Below, one piece after another: positions 62,346-64,000 of a stretch of DNA of 64,000 nucleotides. The notes under the pieces were generated by a model. That model was not told the DNA's origin and searched no databases. It saw nothing but the letters and a program-made list of their open reading frames with translations. The stretch spans positions 4,576,001 to 4,640,000 of the forward strand of contig BSQZ01000015.1 of the NCBI GenBank assembly GCA_033239005.1, in the 5' to 3' direction. The stretch is from Lamellibrachia satsuma. Taxonomy: Eukaryota; Annelida; Polychaeta; Sabellida; Siboglinidae. Made by a program: the position numbers and the translations under genes. Numbering within the stretch: the first letter of the stretch is position 1; each line of letters starts with the position of its first letter.

Positions 62346-63305
62346 ATGAAGGTAATTACCAAGGTATGTTTAATGGTTTTGTTTCGGGGATTTGAGTTAT
62401 GTGCTTGAATTATGTGGTTCTGTAAATCCTGTTTACATTGACAATGAACGCTGGGATCTGACATACGAACTGTTGACAAAGCAATCGGCCAAAACAACAT
62501 CTGTCGGCGCGACACACTCGGCCTCTGCAACAGAAGCATCAGTTGCGGAGAAGACAACAAACCCAACTGCTGCAGCGAGTGTGTTGCTCAATCGACTCCG
62601 ACGAACCACCCTGAAGGCGGCTCCAACAGCAGTCAGCACGACAACGTCCAGAGAGCCAGCAACCAGTACTGTCACCTCGCTACAGACACCGGCCAGTACT
62701 GTCACCTCGCTGGAGACACCGGCCATTACTGTCACTTCGCTGGAGACACCGGCCAGTACTGTCACCTCGCTGGAGACATATACCCCCACAAGCACCATGC
62801 GGCCAGCAACGTCCCCCGAACTGTGACGTCACTGTCGTCGACCACAGCAACGTCTACCAGGGTGACACCGAGACGAGGAACCACGCGAGACCCACGATGC
62901 AACCTCAGAGCACCCGACGTCTTCCGTACACACATCATCGAGCCATCCACGGATCCGGCCACAAACCCAGAACATCCAGTCGAGGAACGAGCCTTGTGCA
63001 ACTTTGTGTACACCGCCGACATAGACAGACACCGCCACCCCGAGGTCATGGGCGTGGCTGTGTGTCCGACGAAGAACTGTGGACACTGTGCCGGCGGACA
63101 GGGCCGCTGCGAACCCGTCTACCACAACTTCAAAGTGCTCCGGCGTTGTGGTTGGGACAACGACAACAACTACCTGTACAGGTATGACTACGAGAGACTG
63201 GCCGTGGCGTGTGTGTGCGCCACGCCGGCTCTCGAGGAGGGTAAGCCCGTTACGGCCGCCGGGTCGGTCAACGAAGACGACGACCTAGCCCCCGTCTTGG
63301 ACTAG
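62346..63305 (+). CDS. IL17: IL-17-like copy I with rearranged 5' half
   Basis: The alpha promoter, the ATG-AAG exon (62346-62351) and its GTAATT donor are intact. The IL-17 domain is complete and open from about 62823 to the stop at 63305, with C-x4-C (CPTKNC), VLRRCGW and VACVC. The usual acceptor and signal-peptide sequence are missing. After GATCTGACATACGAACTGTT the intron runs into a foreign-looking segment, then four 30-bp linker units, then CGTCCCCCGAACTGTGACG of the normal exon. In the S/T frame of the linker the sequence ends in TGA just before the domain (about 62824-62826). The frame that does join the domain is also open through the segment but reads as a cysteine-rich stretch (CNRSISCGEDNKPNCCSEC) followed by YCHLAGDTGQ repeats. 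Without an obvious acceptor or signal peptide it may be a pseudogene, or it may have a new exon structure. The span given runs from the ATG to the stop; internal splicing is unknown. Confidence 0.5.
62661..62780 (+). repeat. 30-bp linker minisatellite in copy I, about 4 units
   Basis: Units of AGTACTGTCACCTCGCTGGA followed by GACACCGGCC; TVTSLETPAS in one frame and YCHLAGDTGQ in the frame that continues into the IL-17 domain. Confidence 0.85.
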
Positions 63306-63608
63306 CCGACACAATAACACACGGACATCATGCAGACCAAGTCTGCTATTTGCTCAGAGTATTTATTATGACGATGAAGTTGTAAAGGTAATAATGTGCG
63401 TGTATATTCAGAGGTAATGTATTGACCTAATGTGTAGAATCGACAGCGACGGCTCAACTCCCGTCTTATTCTAGCCGACACCATAGCACACGAACGTCGC
63501 ATAGCAAGTCTGCTATATTTTAAATAAGTATTTATTTTTAGATATATTGTGACGATGCTGGTGTAAAGATAATAATGTGCTGATGTATTCAGATATAATT
63601 TATTAACG
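63306..63608 (+). repeat. Copy I 3' flank with tandem duplication
   Basis: Two-copy 3' structure as behind A, C and G, although the second copy is shortened at TTATTAACGTAGATTCG. Confidence 0.6.
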
Positions 63609-63939
63609 TAGATTCGTGGCCGTTTACAGCCGGGGAAAAATATATGATTCTAGTCAAGAAAAGTGTTATGTTCTTATACAGGAACGGTTCAAATAGTCAG
63701 CTGCGGCCGACACAGCTTTCGATGGAGCATGCACGCTCAGGGGTCACACGTGCACGACTCGGCGAATGTCTGAATCTGTGAATGCAGCGATGTGTGAATG
63801 AGGTTTAGAATGAGATGTCTGCCGTGAACGCGAAGACGTCGACAGACATGTAAACACCTCAGTGTGGTAATACACTGGAAACCATTAATGAAGAGCAGTA
63901 TGAGCTTTAATTAATTGATAAAAGTATGTCATATTGACA

Positions 63940-63941
<2 letters not shown>
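63609..63941 (+). repeat. Right arm of copy I
   Basis: Full-length arm from TCGTGGCCGTTTACAGCC to CATATTGACATT. Confidence 0.85.

Positions 63942-64000
<59 letters not shown>
63942..64000. repeat. GT microsatellite, running off the window
   Basis: Pure (GT)n to the last base, so the array probably continues beyond the window. Confidence 0.95.

Overview
The window looks like animal genomic DNA, most likely from a mollusc or another lophotrochozoan; that assignment is an inference. The reasons are a tandem family of secreted interleukin-17-like genes, a GT-AG intron, TATA boxes spaced about 33 bp from a TCAGTC initiator, very abundant (GT)n, (ACGC)n and (AGGC)n microsatellites, a CR1/Jockey-type LINE and Tol2/hAT-like remnants. 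No other host gene family was recognised and no tRNA, rRNA or prokaryotic feature was seen.

The core content is nine copies of one IL-17-like gene, all on the + strand, lettered A to I here: A 5603-6485, B 12209-13975, C 18397-19430, D 25410-27984, E 30906-31148, F 44296-46043, G 50369-51402, H 56712-57735, I 62346-63305. A, C, G and H look intact. Each has a TATA/Inr promoter, a leader of 105-116 nt, a first exon coding only Met-Lys before a strong GTAATT donor, an intron of 319-470 bp, and one large exon with the rest of a signal peptide, a short S/T-rich linker and a complete IL-17 cystine-knot domain with the C-x4-C ... C-x-C pattern. B, D and F are degraded relatives with a longer, repeat-built linker, E is a 3' fragment, and I has an intact IL-17 domain behind a rearranged 5' end.

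The array is built from higher-order units that begin near 1, 14545, 28555 and 46866. A typical unit runs: microsatellite, shared block R1, compound ACGC/AGGC/AC microsatellite, shared block P, microsatellite, inverted arm, intact-type gene, direct arm, (GT)n, R1, block S2, foldback element, distal promoter (beta) with its own ATG-AAG exon, block S3 with a CCAAT/YY1-like site and hairpin, 38-bp minisatellite, 5' leader of the proximal (alpha) exon, hAT remnant, (GT)n, R1, microsatellite, and then a pseudogene of the B/D/F type. The third unit is longer because S2-beta-S3 is repeated; the fourth lacks the hAT remnant and has gene H in place of the pseudogene.

Two first-exon types (alpha and beta) both end in ATG-AAG before a donor, so either could in principle splice to the same large exon. 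Several survive as orphans without a gene body of their own. Copy-number changes of minisatellites in coding linkers (30 bp, 21 bp), between promoters (38 bp) and in flanks (48 bp, dinucleotides) are the main differences between units, pointing to rapid turnover by unequal exchange. All intron, promoter and pseudogene statements come from reading the sequence and await transcript data.
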